Shown here: one piece after another, positions 17,035-25,676 of the stretch
Numbering within the stretch: the stretch's first letter is position 1
How the letters are laid out: each line of letters opens with the position of its first letter
Source of the DNA: Klebsiella pneumoniae
GTDB taxonomy: Bacteria; Myxococcota_A; UBA796; SXON01
DNA length: 64,000 nucleotides
Direction of reading: 5' to 3'
Assembly: GCA_945861635.1 (NCBI GenBank)
Contig: CAMAWH010000015.1
Span: 39,261 to 103,260 of the forward strand
Translations under genes and position numbers: made by a program
Notes under the pieces: generated by a model
What the model was told of the DNA's origin: nothing
The model's database searches: none
The model's input: the letters and a program-made list of their open reading frames with translations, nothing else

Positions 17035-17456
17035 TGGGGTTCGGCGTTTTTGCGTTGATGTTCGGCGCGTGCGCGGACCACATTCTAACGGCGTCTCTCG
17101 GTCATGATTCGGGGGAGAGCGAGGCCGCGCCGGCCGGCGTGCCTGCCATCGACGTTGACCCCAGGAAGGTGGCGTTCGGGGGCGTTTCGGCGGGCGAGGG
17201 CGCGGAGCGTGTTGTCGTCGTCCGAAACGTCGGGAACGGCACACTGACCCTCGTGCAGCCGCAGGTCGACGGTGATGCGGCGTTCACAGCTGGGAAGCTC
17301 GCTTCCACGAGCGTCACGGCCGGGAAAGAAACGTCCTTCTCGGTGACGTTCAGACCTGCCGGGGGCGGTGAGGTAGCGGGTACCGTTGGCGTGCTCTCGA
17401 CGGATCCGGAGGCTGGACTCGTCGAAGTCGCGCTGACAGGGTTCACGCTTCCGTAA
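17034..17456 (+). CDS. HYDIN/ASH-like domain lipoprotein
   Basis: 140 residues from GTG 17034, whose G is the last base of the previous TAG. The signal MGFGVFALMFGAC is a lipobox. The mature protein is one immunoglobulin-like ASH/HYDIN-type domain: IDVDPRKVAFGGVSAGEGAE, VVVRNVGNGTLTL, FSVTFRPAGGGEVAGT and GVLSTDPEAGLVEVALTG, a repeat often seen in choice-of-anchor surface proteins of Myxococcota. Converges with mpl, overlapping it by 14 bp. Confidence 0.75.
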   Translation: MGFGVFALMFGACADHILTASLGHDSGESEAAPAGVPAIDVDPRKVAFGGVSAGEGAERVVVVRNVGNGTLTLVQPQVDGDAAFTAGKLASTSVTAGKETSFSVTFRPAGGGEVAGTVGVLSTDPEAGLVEVALTGFTLP

Positions 17457-18870
17457 GCGCGTCCAACAGCTTCTGATGGAGCCCGCCAAACGCGCCGTTC
17501 GACAGGACGGCGACGACATCCCATGGGAGCGCGTTCGCGGCGACGACCGCCACGATCTCGTCGACGGTGTCGTAGCAGAAGGCTTCCTGTCCGCGCGCCC
17601 GGAGGTCGGCCACGAGGTCGCGGCTGTCGAAGACATCCTCTGCCTTCAACCGGTCGTCTCTTGCTGCGGCGATGATGCTGACCTCCGCCTCGCCGAACGC
17701 GCCGGCGTAGGCTTCCTGGAAAATCTTGCGCCGGCTTGTGGCGGACCGCGGCTCAAAGATGGCCCATAGTCGGCGTTTTCCGAAGCGAAGCCGGAGCGCC
17801 TCCAGCGTGACCTTCACGGCCGTCGGGTGGTGGGCGAAGTCGTCAACGACCGTGATGTGTCGGGGCTCGCCGCGAACCTCCTGCCTGCGTTTTATCCCGA
17901 GAAACGACGAAAACCCGGGCGCCAGCATGCCGGGTGTCCACCCTTCTCGTTCCAGCGCTGCGACGGCTGCCACCTGATTGTAGAGGTTGTGCTCCCCGAC
18001 GAGCAAACTGTCGAACTGCCCCCACGCATTTCCGTCTCGCAGGATGGTAAACCGCATCGTTCCCTTGTCTGTGTCCACCGAATCGATACGGCCATCCCAC
18101 TCCTGACCCTTTCCGTACCTGCGGATCTCGGAACGCGCGTCGTTACACACGTCACGCACGTTGTCGTGATCCCATCGAGCAACGATGCAGCCCTCTGCGG
18201 GCACGATGGCAACGAGCTTGCGGAAACTCGACTGCACGTGGGCAAGGTCCGCATAGATGTCGGCGTGATCGAATTCGACGGACGTGATGACGGCGGTTTT
18301 CGGACGGTAGTGAAGGAATTTCGGCCCCTTGTCGAAGAACGCGGTGTCGTACTCATCGCCCTCGATGACGAAGTGCGGCCCGGTGCCGGTGCGCGCCGTC
18401 CGGTCGAAGTTGAGCGCGACGCCGCCGACGAGAAAACCCGGAGATCCGCCTGCTGCATCAATGAGGTGCGCCGTGAGTGCGGTGGTCGTCGTCTTTCCGT
18501 GCGTGCCCGCGATCACGATGCTCTGCCGGTCTCGAAGAAATCGGGCACCGAGCAGCTGGGGAAAGGAGCAATACGTAAGGTTGGACGCCAGAAGCGCTCG
18601 CGCCTCCGCATATTCCGCGCGGATGACGTTGCCGACGACGACCAGATCGGGTGAATGGTCGATATTTTCGGCCTCGTACCCAATCATTACCTCAATGCCG
18701 AGCGAGGCCAGGTAGTCCGACATCGGCGGGTAGACGCCGGTGTCCGAGCCGGTGACGAGGTAGCCCGCATCCTTGAGCATGCCGGCGAGGGCCGCCATCG
18801 CCGTGCCGCCGATGCCCATGACGTGAATTCGCTGGATGGACGCGGAAAGATCACCGGTGAGGAGCGGCAT
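17443..18870 (-). CDS. mpl: UDP-N-acetylmuramate:L-Ala-gamma-D-Glu-meso-DAP ligase (Mpl)
   Basis: Joins the recycled murein tripeptide to UDP-MurNAc in cytosolic cell-wall recycling. 475 residues, normal for Mpl. Mur-ligase signatures: IHVMGIGGTAMAALAGMLKD at the N-terminus, AGTHGKTTTTALTAHLI (P-loop near residue 119), FVIEGDEYDTAFFDKGPKFL (the Mpl-specific EGDEYDTAFFD stretch), and DDFAHHPTAVKVTLEALR in the C-terminal domain. MurC lacks the EYDTAFFD signature, which supports Mpl over MurC. Followed by a TIGR04282-type gene overlapping by 20 bp. Confidence 0.92.
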   Translation of the reverse strand: MPLLTGDLSASIQRIHVMGIGGTAMAALAGMLKDAGYLVTGSDTGVYPPMSDYLASLGIEVMIGYEAENIDHSPDLVVVGNVIRAEYAEARALLASNLTYCSFPQLLGARFLRDRQSIVIAGTHGKTTTTALTAHLIDAAGGSPGFLVGGVALNFDRTARTGTGPHFVIEGDEYDTAFFDKGPKFLHYRPKTAVITSVEFDHADIYADLAHVQSSFRKLVAIVPAEGCIVARWDHDNVRDVCNDARSEIRRYGKGQEWDGRIDSVDTDKGTMRFTILRDGNAWGQFDSLLVGEHNLYNQVAAVAALEREGWTPGMLAPGFSSFLGIKRRQEVRGEPRHITVVDDFAHHPTAVKVTLEALRLRFGKRRLWAIFEPRSATSRRKIFQEAYAGAFGEAEVSIIAAARDDRLKAEDVFDSRDLVADLRARGQEAFCYDTVDEIVAVVAANALPWDVVAVLSNGAFGGLHQKLLDALTEA

Positions 18871-19483
18871 TCAGGGCCTCGAGAAAGGCGCGCGTGCGGG
18901 GAGCGACGCTGGCGGGAAGGGTAGGGAGGTGCCCGGCGATAAAGGCGAGGTCGGCGGGGGAGTCGATGTCATACCAAAACGGAAGTGTTCGCAGAGACAA
19001 TTCGAGGTTTCGCGTACGTTCGACCTGCGACGCATAGGTGTCAGGCGACGACCACGGAATGTCCGCGAACAGCGCGGTCACGTCCACGCCAGCTTCCACG
19101 CCAACCAGCACGTACCCGCCGTCGAACGCCGGCGCGATCACGACATCGGCTGTGGATCCATGCGCCTCGCGCAGAAGGGCCGCGGGCAGTGTGGGCGCAT
19201 CCGTGCCGATCGCCACGCCACCGTCGCGAAGCGCGTGTGTGAGGCGTGCGCCGATATCTCCCTCGACCTGAGGTTCCACGACGGTATCAATCGTGCGTAC
19301 CCACGGGTGCTTCACGTCCCCGGCGATGGACACCTTCCACGGCAGGCCGGTGGACCGCACGATGTCGAACACGTCACCTGTCATGGCCGCGGACAGCTGC
19401 GCTGCGCCGGCGGGTCCGAGGCGGGGAATCAATCGCGTTTTGGTCCGGCCCGGCTCCGGTACGCGCGCCATCACGACGATCAT
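18851..19483 (-). CDS. TIGR04282/DUF2064-family glycosyltransferase-like protein
   Basis: 210 residues from ATG 19483. Nucleotide-diphospho-sugar transferase fold: MIVVMARVPEPGRTKTRLIP at the start (the family's typical K-x-P-xx-G-x-x-K-T-R-L segment), GVAIGTDAPTLPAALLREA (metal-binding GxDxP), and DVVIAPAFDGGYVLVGV. Such proteins are usually paired with a GT2 enzyme (TIGR04283), and here a GT2 gene sits just upstream on the same strand. In some genomes the pair belongs to arsenosugar synthesis; nothing else here supports that. Confidence 0.75.
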   Translation of the reverse strand: MIVVMARVPEPGRTKTRLIPRLGPAGAAQLSAAMTGDVFDIVRSTGLPWKVSIAGDVKHPWVRTIDTVVEPQVEGDIGARLTHALRDGGVAIGTDAPTLPAALLREAHGSTADVVIAPAFDGGYVLVGVEAGVDVTALFADIPWSSPDTYASQVERTRNLELSLRTLPFWYDIDSPADLAFIAGHLPTLPASVAPRTRAFLEALNAAPHR

Positions 19484-19513
19484 GCCGGCAGATCTAACGC
19501 AGGCCTCGCGCTC

Positions 19514-20182
19514 CTACCGATACTTCCAGCATGCCCACATGATTTTCGCGCCCGCCCGTACCACCCCGGCCAGCGTCCCCGAGATTTTCGACGTGCCGAT
19601 GCGCGCCCGGTAGCGCACTGGAACTTCGTGGATGCGCAGGCCGATTTTCACCGCCTTCATCTGCATTTCGACGTTCCAGCCCCAGGTGAGGTCCTCCATG
19701 GCGAGGGAAACCAACGCCTCCCAACGGATCGCGCGCAGCGGCCCCATGTCCTTGTACGGAAAGCCGGTTCGCGTCTGGATAAGTCGGCAGGCCAGCAGGT
19801 TGCCCCACCGCTGCTGGGGCGTCAGCGCACCACTCTCGGCAAGCGTCACCCGCTCACCGAGGACGAAGTCGGCTTCCCCCCGTTGAATCGGGGCGAGCAA
19901 CGCCGGGAGATCGTCGATGAACGAGGAGTGATCGCCGTCGAGCACGACGACAATCTCCGGTGGATTCTTCGACAGCTCCTGCATGCCGCGCCGGACCGCG
20001 CCGCCATACCCCCTCACTGGCCAGAACACGACTTCTGCCCCAAGGGATCGCGCGATGGCGGGCGAGGAGTCGATCGAGCCGTTGTCACACACGATCACGC
20101 GGAATTCGGTGCCGATTTCGCGGAGAACCACCGGCAGAGCGTCCGCCTCGTCAAGGACGGGTATCAGAATGGCGGTGCGCAC
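19514..20182 (-). CDS. Family 2 glycosyltransferase
   Basis: 222 residues from GTG 20182. GT-A fold: ILIPVLDEADALPVVLREI, VIVCDNGSIDSSPAIARSLG, GYGGAVRRGMQEL and IVVVLDGDHSSFIDDLPALL with the DxD-like DGDHS metal site. DMGPLRAIRWEALVSLAMED and NVEMQMKAVKIGLRIHEVPV are typical of DPM1/UDP-glucose-type transferases. No C-terminal membrane helices, so it is probably cytosolic or peripheral. Divergent from dsbD with about 44 bp between starts. Confidence 0.8.
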   Translation of the reverse strand: MRTAILIPVLDEADALPVVLREIGTEFRVIVCDNGSIDSSPAIARSLGAEVVFWPVRGYGGAVRRGMQELSKNPPEIVVVLDGDHSSFIDDLPALLAPIQRGEADFVLGERVTLAESGALTPQQRWGNLLACRLIQTRTGFPYKDMGPLRAIRWEALVSLAMEDLTWGWNVEMQMKAVKIGLRIHEVPVRYRARIGTSKISGTLAGVVRAGAKIMWACWKYR

Positions 20183-20226
20183 GGAGGGTGTCGCTTATCT
20201 CGCGTGTTAAGAACGCGTCGCCCGAG

Positions 20227-22353
20227 GTGTGTGTGTTCGGTTTGTGGTTCGCCGCGCTCGTCGCAAAAGTCCTCGCCGTCGAAAACCCAGTTCACGCGGA
20301 AGTTTCTGACGTCACCGTGGCCCCCGGTGCCAACGGCGTCCTGCGCGTGACGGTCGTCGTCCCGGCCAAACACCTCGTGTACGCCGATCATCTGTCGGTG
20401 GTGGTGACAGACGACGGCGTACTGACCAGCGGCGTCGCCAGTCTTCCGCCGGGCGCGCTGAAGCCGGATCCCGCGAACCCTGCTGCAAGCCGGGAAGTTT
20501 TTGAGGACGACATCCTCATCGACGTGCCGGTGATTGCCCCGTCGGATGGCAAGGGTGATGTGGAGGTGCAACTTCACGTCGTGACGCAAGCATGCATCGT
20601 GGGTCTCTGCTTCCCGCCAAAGGAAGAGGATCTGACGGCTACCGTACACATCTCTGGAGAAGAGGTGCCCGTCACGTTTTCCGGAGCGGTCGGCCGGCCG
20701 GGAGAAATCGTCGTGCACGCGGACCTCCACGGAGAATGGCACATCAACAAGGCCTTTGTCGGCGTGGCGATCCCGGCTGCGGCCGACGGCAGCGCAGGCG
20801 CGTACAGCCTCGGCGAGCCGAAGCTCCCGCCCGGCGTCACCTCCGGGAGTGAGGCGGATGGCTCGTTTCGGGAGGATCTGGAGCACGACTTCGACATCGT
20901 CGTTCCCGTCACGGGCCCCGTGGGCGATGCGCGCCTGACGGTGGATGTCGCGTATCAGGCGTGCAAGGGCGTGGCGCTTTGCAAGATGCCGACGAGTGAA
21001 TCGGTAGTGGTGCGTTTCAGCATCGGTGGGGCGGCGGTGGTACCGCTCACCGAGGTCACGCCGCGCGTCGCGGAGGCGGTGGCGCCAGCGCCAGCGCCGT
21101 CGGGTGGCTTCGCCGCTGCGGCTGCGGAGGGGACCTTTTCCTTGTTGTTGCTTTGCTTTGCGGCCGGGGTCGGGGTCAGTTTCACGCCATGCGTGCTGCC
21201 CATGGTGCCGATCACGATGGGCTTGATCGGCGCGCGGGGCGCGGGGTCCAGATTCACCGCCGTTTCCCTTGCGTTTGCCTACGTCATCGGCCAGGCGCTC
21301 GTGTACACGGGCTTGGGCGTGGTGGCGGGCATCACCGGCGCGCTGTTCGGCAGCGCGATGCAGTCACCGTGGCTTGTCGGCGGAATTGCTGCCTTTTTTA
21401 TCGTCATGGGCGCAGGAATGTTCGGATTCTTCGATCTGCAGGTGCCGAGCGCGGTGCAGTCGAGGATCTCCGGTTTCGACAAGCGCGGCGGCTACATCGT
21501 CGCGTTCGTTTTCGGCATGATCGGGGCGGTCTTGGCGGGGCCGTGTTCGGGGCCAGTCGTCTTCGCGATTCTCGGCGTCATCGCTACCGGAGGACACGTT
21601 GCGTGGGGCGCCCTGCTCATGTTTTCGTTCGCCATGGGGATGGGAATGATCTTCCTGGTGACCGGCGCCGCAACCGGCTGGCTGCCCCAGCGCGGGGCGT
21701 GGATGATGGTAGTGAAAAAGAGCTTTGGTGTGGTGATGTGGCTCGGCGCCATCTACTACGCAAGGTCGCTGCTTTCGGATGTGCAGGTGGCCCTGGCGAC
21801 GTCCGGGGTGCTGCTCTCCACGGCCGTGTTTGGCTGGCCCAACGTGGAGGATGGGGAAGGGTTCTTCACCGTTCGCGCGCGGCAGCTCTACGGTATTGTT
21901 GGCGCCTTGGTGGGGGGCTATCTACTCGTCGGCACCTTGCTCACCGAGGGATTCATTCTTCCCCCGCTCTCGCTGGGTGCTTCCGGTGCGAGCAGCGGCC
22001 CGAGCATTGCGTGGCTCCGTACGGAGGCGGATGGACTTGCCGCGGCCGAGGCGAGCGGAAAGCCGCTCATGATCGACTTCACCGCCGAATGGTGCACGGC
22101 GTGCCATGAGATGGAGAAGTACACCTACACGAACGCGGACGTCATCGCGACGGCAGGCGGATTTGTGCCGGTCATGATTGATTGCACCGCGAAGGGAGAT
22201 CCGGTGATCCAGGCGATCCAGAAAAAATACGGCGTGACGGGACTTCCGACCGTAGTTTTTGCGCGGGCCGATGGCACCGTGCTCAACATGACCGTCGGGT
22301 TTGTGACGGCGCCGGCGTTTGTCGGCGAGATGAAGAAGGCGTCTGCCGGATGA
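20227..22353 (+). CDS. dsbD: Thiol:disulfide interchange protein DsbD with two N-terminal domains
   Basis: Passes reducing power from cytosolic thioredoxin across the inner membrane to periplasmic thiols. About 708 residues from GTG 20227. After a short signal there are two consecutive DsbD-alpha-like domains, each with its own Cys pair: QACIVGLCFPP (about 120-127) and QACKGVALCKMP (about 244-252). Single-copy DsbD has one. The membrane domain follows, with GVSFTPCVLPMVPI (near 319) and GAVLAGPCSGPVVF (near 438), then a thioredoxin domain with AEWCTACHEMEKYTY (about 620-634). GTG 20233 is an alternative start. The stop overlaps the next gene (ATGA). Confidence 0.88.
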   Translation: MCVFGLWFAALVAKVLAVENPVHAEVSDVTVAPGANGVLRVTVVVPAKHLVYADHLSVVVTDDGVLTSGVASLPPGALKPDPANPAASREVFEDDILIDVPVIAPSDGKGDVEVQLHVVTQACIVGLCFPPKEEDLTATVHISGEEVPVTFSGAVGRPGEIVVHADLHGEWHINKAFVGVAIPAAADGSAGAYSLGEPKLPPGVTSGSEADGSFREDLEHDFDIVVPVTGPVGDARLTVDVAYQACKGVALCKMPTSESVVVRFSIGGAAVVPLTEVTPRVAEAVAPAPAPSGGFAAAAAEGTFSLLLLCFAAGVGVSFTPCVLPMVPITMGLIGARGAGSRFTAVSLAFAYVIGQALVYTGLGVVAGITGALFGSAMQSPWLVGGIAAFFIVMGAGMFGFFDLQVPSAVQSRISGFDKRGGYIVAFVFGMIGAVLAGPCSGPVVFAILGVIATGGHVAWGALLMFSFAMGMGMIFLVTGAATGWLPQRGAWMMVVKKSFGVVMWLGAIYYARSLLSDVQVALATSGVLLSTAVFGWPNVEDGEGFFTVRARQLYGIVGALVGGYLLVGTLLTEGFILPPLSLGASGASSGPSIAWLRTEADGLAAAEASGKPLMIDFTAEWCTACHEMEKYTYTNADVIATAGGFVPVMIDCTAKGDPVIQAIQKKYGVTGLPTVVFARADGTVLNMTVGFVTAPAFVGEMKKASAG

Positions 22354-22682
22354 AAGACTGGCGCGCTCGTGTCCAACAGTACGGCGCGCTCGGCCTCGGG
22401 GTGTGGTTTGCCATTTTCTTCTCCTCTATCGCTGGGTTTTATGTTTTGCTGGAGGCCGGCGTAGAGTGGCCGTGGTTGCGAGAAAACGTCGGAAGCGCGG
22501 GCTCGCTGGCCGCGGCGTATGTCGTGACGAAGCTCTTGACGCCGGCCCGCGCAGCGCTGACGGTAGCGCTGACGCCGCTGGTGGCCCGGTTCTCCGGTCG
22601 GTGGCGGCAGTCCCCGGTGCCGGCCCCCGATGCCGCCGCCAGCGCGTCCGCCGAACTTCCGCCGTCTGCACCGACGCCGTGA
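22350..22682 (+). CDS. DUF1279-like small membrane protein
   Basis: 110 residues from ATG 22350 overlapping the dsbD stop. It begins MKDWRARVQQYGALGLGVWF, a conserved DUF1279 (FAM210-like) opening, has a membrane helix AIFFSSIAGFYVLLEAGVEW, and then GSLAAAYVVTKLLTPARAAL with the family's typical A-K-x-xx-P-x-R pattern. The tail is a Pro/Ala-rich linker. Inner-membrane protein of unknown function, coupled to dsbD and to the lipoprotein downstream. Confidence 0.7.
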   Translation: MKDWRARVQQYGALGLGVWFAIFFSSIAGFYVLLEAGVEWPWLRENVGSAGSLAAAYVVTKLLTPARAALTVALTPLVARFSGRWRQSPVPAPDAAASASAELPPSAPTP

Positions 22683-23077
22683 TGTTGCTGGGCGCCGCTT
22701 TGCTGGGCTCGTGCTGGCGGTCGGCAGATGACGCCGCGATTGAGGAATATCGCTGCATGGGGCCGCTGAGCGCGTTGGTCAGGTGGCGGGATGGTGTTGA
22801 GCACGAACGCGTGTTTCGGGGTGCCAATCTTTCCCCCGTGGCCCTGGCTGCCGACGAGCGGTTTCACGTCGAAGCCGCCGTCGCGGCGCTTCAGGGAGAA
22901 GCGACCCAGTGCGCCGGGGCGTGGCGAATGGTGCTCTGGTCCACGGCGGACAACCCCGGAGCCCGTCTGCGTGAGGAGGCGGTGCGCCGTCTCCTCGCGT
23001 TGCCCGCGCGTTCGTTTCCACCCGAGGCCATCGGCGCCGCCGGCATTCCCGTGGACGCGCCGGTGACCGATGAGTGA
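22682..23077 (+). CDS. Small hypothetical lipoprotein
   Basis: 131 residues from ATG 22682, overlapping the previous stop by one base. MLLGAALLGSC is a minimal lipoprotein signal. The rest (ADDAAIEEYRCMGPLSALVR, AVRRLLALPARSFPPEAIG) has no recognised domain. It sits between a DUF1279 gene and hslO, both overlapping it, so all are probably translated from one dsbD-led transcript. Confidence 0.6.
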   Translation: MLLGAALLGSCWRSADDAAIEEYRCMGPLSALVRWRDGVEHERVFRGANLSPVALAADERFHVEAAVAALQGEATQCAGAWRMVLWSTADNPGARLREEAVRRLLALPARSFPPEAIGAAGIPVDAPVTDE

Positions 23078-23912
23078 CGAACTTCGAATTGGTCGGTTCG
23101 TGGCTGCACTGACGGCGGACGGACGGGTACGCGTCATTGCCGCGGTTGCGGACGCACCGGCCGACGTACTTCGTGAACGCCACGATCTCGCCCCGGACGC
23201 CGCGCGGATTGCCGCTGAAGGCTTGGTGGCAAGTCTGCTGCTTGCTGCCCACATCAAGGGGGAGGAGCGGTTGACGCTCGATGTCCAGTCGGAGGCGCCA
23301 CGGTTTGCCCTTGTCGTGGACGTGAACGCAGATGGCACGGTTCGCGGCCGCCTCCGACCGGGGGATCTGGAATGCCCCGGCCCCTTCACGGGCCTGATCA
23401 GCGTCGTGAAGTCACTTGGACGAAAGGAGTTGTACCGCGGCGTTGCAGAGGTGCGAGGAGAGAGCATCGAGGGCGCGCTCACCCGCTATCTGGCTGACTC
23501 CCAGCAGACCGACGCCCGCGTACGGGTGAGAGCGGACGTGGCTGACGACGGAAGCGTCGTGTTTGCCACCGGTTTATTGCTGGAGCGACTTCCGGACATG
23601 CCCGCCGATGAGTTCGCGGCGCTGTTCGACGGAGCGTTGGCCGGCGATTTTCGCGAGCTGATGACCGCGTTCGCTTTCGGGCAGATCGCTGGCCAGACGG
23701 TGGAAGTTCTCGGCGCCCGAGACATCGTGTTCAAGTGTTCGTGTACCCGGGAAAGGGTCAGCGCGATGTTGCGCACGCTGGGCCGTGACGAGGTGTCGTC
23801 CATCCTTGCCGAGTTCGGTCATGCCGAGGTGGTCTGCCACTTTTGCAACGAGCAGTACGATTTCGATGCTTCCACGCTCGAGGCGATGTTGACGGAGTTG
23901 GCCGACGCCTAG
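23070..23912 (+). CDS. hslO: Hsp33-type redox-regulated chaperone
   Basis: Cytosolic holdase switched on by oxidation. 280 residues from ATG 23070. The zinc-binding switch is intact: CSC (about 223-225) in FKCSCTRERVSAMLRTLG and CHFC (about 257-260) in HAEVVCHFCNEQYDFD. The N-terminal domain shows LVASLLLAAHIKGEERLTLD and GTVRGRLRPGDL. Co-location with dsbD suggests a thiol-redox unit. Overlaps the lipoprotein gene by 8 bp. Confidence 0.9.
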   Translation: MSDELRIGRFVAALTADGRVRVIAAVADAPADVLRERHDLAPDAARIAAEGLVASLLLAAHIKGEERLTLDVQSEAPRFALVVDVNADGTVRGRLRPGDLECPGPFTGLISVVKSLGRKELYRGVAEVRGESIEGALTRYLADSQQTDARVRVRADVADDGSVVFATGLLLERLPDMPADEFAALFDGALAGDFRELMTAFAFGQIAGQTVEVLGARDIVFKCSCTRERVSAMLRTLGRDEVSSILAEFGHAEVVCHFCNEQYDFDASTLEAMLTELADA

Positions 23913-23936
23913 TCACCGCGCCGTTGCGACCACGCG

Positions 23937-24542
23937 CTACGCCAAATGAGGGCCGTTCCGGATCGTGAGGACGCGACGATCTGGGTGCCACTCGACGTCC
24001 GCCCACGCCGTGTTCGGGTGCGTGTACGACCGCCAACGCGTCAGCGGCTCCCCGGAGAGCGTGCAGAGCGTCGCAGCCAACGTCAACTGGTGGGTGACGA
24101 CGATGACCCGGCCCGACGCGTGCTGCGATGCGATGCGTTCGAGCCCGGCGAGCGCCCGATCCCGCACCTCTCCCATCGTTTCCCCCATCGGTAGGCGGGT
24201 ATGTTCGGGATCCGCTCGCCAGGCGGCCATCATGCCCCCGTACTGGGCGATCATTTCCGTTTCGCCGAGCCCGTCCAGCTCGCCCTGGTCCATCTCGGTC
24301 AGCGCGGCCTCGATCCGGACCGCCTGCTCCGCGCCGCGGATCAACGCGCCAGCCGTCTCCCTCGCGCGGAGCAACGGGCTCGCCCATACCGCGTCAAACG
24401 GCCCGACGACCCGGGCCAGTGCGCCCGCCTGGTGCCTGCCGGTGTCGTCGAGAGAAATGTCGGTTCTACCCAAAACTCTACGTTCGACGTTCCAAGCGGT
24501 CTGGCCGTGCCGGACGAGACAGAGGTGCAAAGATGTCGTCAC
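23937..24542 (-). CDS. Histidine phosphatase family protein (phosphoglycerate mutase-like)
   Basis: 201 residues from GTG 24542 (VTTSLHLCLVRHGQTAWN). The open frame continues upstream but is antisense to the 24586 gene and compositionally biased, so it is excluded. Catalytic elements: RHGQTAWN with the phospho-His, ASPLLRARETAGAL, EMDQGELDGLGETEM (acid/base Glu region) and VVTHQLTLAATLC. Substrate undetermined; could be GpmB-like, alpha-ribazole phosphatase-like or a general phosphatase. Confidence 0.85.
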   Translation of the reverse strand: MTTSLHLCLVRHGQTAWNVERRVLGRTDISLDDTGRHQAGALARVVGPFDAVWASPLLRARETAGALIRGAEQAVRIEAALTEMDQGELDGLGETEMIAQYGGMMAAWRADPEHTRLPMGETMGEVRDRALAGLERIASQHASGRVIVVTHQLTLAATLCTLSGEPLTRWRSYTHPNTAWADVEWHPDRRVLTIRNGPHLA

Positions 24543-24585
24543 GGGTGTGCTCCGGTTAGCCCGATTCGCGTTCTGAGGTAAACCT

Positions 24586-25653
24586 GTGCCCATGCCCACG
24601 TCCAAGAAAGGTTTCGATCCGCTCTCCAGTTTGTTCGATGTGCCGGCGCCTGGGCCCGTGCTGCCGGAAATTGACGATCCGGGTCCCGTGTTCGACGCGG
24701 CGGCCGATCTGCCGGAGCCAAGCCATGTGAAAAAGCCGCGAGCTACGCCCGTGGTTCCGCCGGTCGCGTTGGGCCCGGCGATAGAATCCGGCGCGGCGTC
24801 CCGGCCTGGCGCGCCTTCCGGCCCAGACCCGGCGATGCTCGCGCGCCTGATTGGCCGCGCCGCCCAGGCCAAGGCGGGCGCCCCTCGGCCGTCGTCGAGC
24901 CCGCTTTCGGCGGCCCTACCGCCGCCGGGAGTCGCTGCCGCTGCTCCGGGATCCGTACCCTCCGTTCCCGACCGCGCCGCGTTGGCTCGCGCCGTGGCTC
25001 GCGCGGCATTGGCGAACGCTGGCGCGCCGAAGCCCGCACCGGGTCGCACCGCGGCTCCGCCCTCGCGCGTCGCGCCGCCCGAGGCACCGAAGCCGGCCAT
25101 CGGCGCGTCGCGCCTGTTCGCCGCTCCGCCACCGAAGCGGTCGATGTCGGTCGACGAGGCGATGGCGGCCGCGCGGGTCGATGAGGAAAAGGCGAAGGGT
25201 GCCAGCGCGAAATCACCGGCACCGTCACCGGCCGCAGTGGCGCCGTCGAGCGCATCGCCGGCTCGCCCCGCGGCGGATGCGGCCGCCGCCGCTTCGGTGG
25301 CGGCTACTCCCGTTTCCGCGGACGATCTGGCGGACGTCGTAAGCTCCATCTTGCACGCCGGCGTTCCGGGGCTCGGTCCTGTCTACGTCGCCAATGCACT
25401 GAGGATGGATGATCGTGGTCTGCTGACCGCGCTCTGGCGGGCCCACCGCGCGCGATTTGCATCGGTCGGTGAAATCGAGCGGGCCGTCGCGTGTGGTGCG
25501 GTAATTCGAGCCGTCGGCAGTGTGGCGATTGGGCACCTTGTCGCCGCGCATGCCGTCACGGACAAGACCGACTATTTGATCTGGGTAGACTTGATCACCC
25601 GCCAGCCGGTCGCCGCGTTTGCGGACGCTCGCGCCTGGTTCGCCAGCGAGTAG
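24586..25653 (+). CDS. Ala/Pro-rich hypothetical protein
   Basis: 355 residues from GTG 24586 (GAGGT upstream; ATG 24592 is an in-frame alternative). Residues about 40-240 are low-complexity Ala/Pro with two helix-like repeats (DPAMLARLIGRAAQAKAGAP and DRAALARAVARAALANAGAP). The C-terminal 110 residues look folded: ADDLADVVSSILHAGVPGLG, RMDDRGLLTALWRAHRARF and TDKTDYLIWVDLITRQPV. A linker-plus-domain architecture of unknown role. No signal peptide. Confidence 0.6.
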   Translation: MPMPTSKKGFDPLSSLFDVPAPGPVLPEIDDPGPVFDAAADLPEPSHVKKPRATPVVPPVALGPAIESGAASRPGAPSGPDPAMLARLIGRAAQAKAGAPRPSSSPLSAALPPPGVAAAAPGSVPSVPDRAALARAVARAALANAGAPKPAPGRTAAPPSRVAPPEAPKPAIGASRLFAAPPPKRSMSVDEAMAAARVDEEKAKGASAKSPAPSPAAVAPSSASPARPAADAAAAASVAATPVSADDLADVVSSILHAGVPGLGPVYVANALRMDDRGLLTALWRAHRARFASVGEIERAVACGAVIRAVGSVAIGHLVAAHAVTDKTDYLIWVDLITRQPVAAFADARAWFASE

Positions 25654-25676
25654 CAATTGGCGGGCTGTGCGGCCGG

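Noticed and set aside
18836..20350. 504-codon plus-strand frame across two glycosyltransferase genes
   Set aside because: It is antisense to two genes with clear motifs and has no domain of its own.
23937..25349. 470-codon minus-strand frame including a long N-terminal extension of the histidine phosphatase
   Set aside because: The extension is Ala/Gly-rich and antisense to the 24586-25653 gene; the phosphatase fold is complete from GTG 24542.
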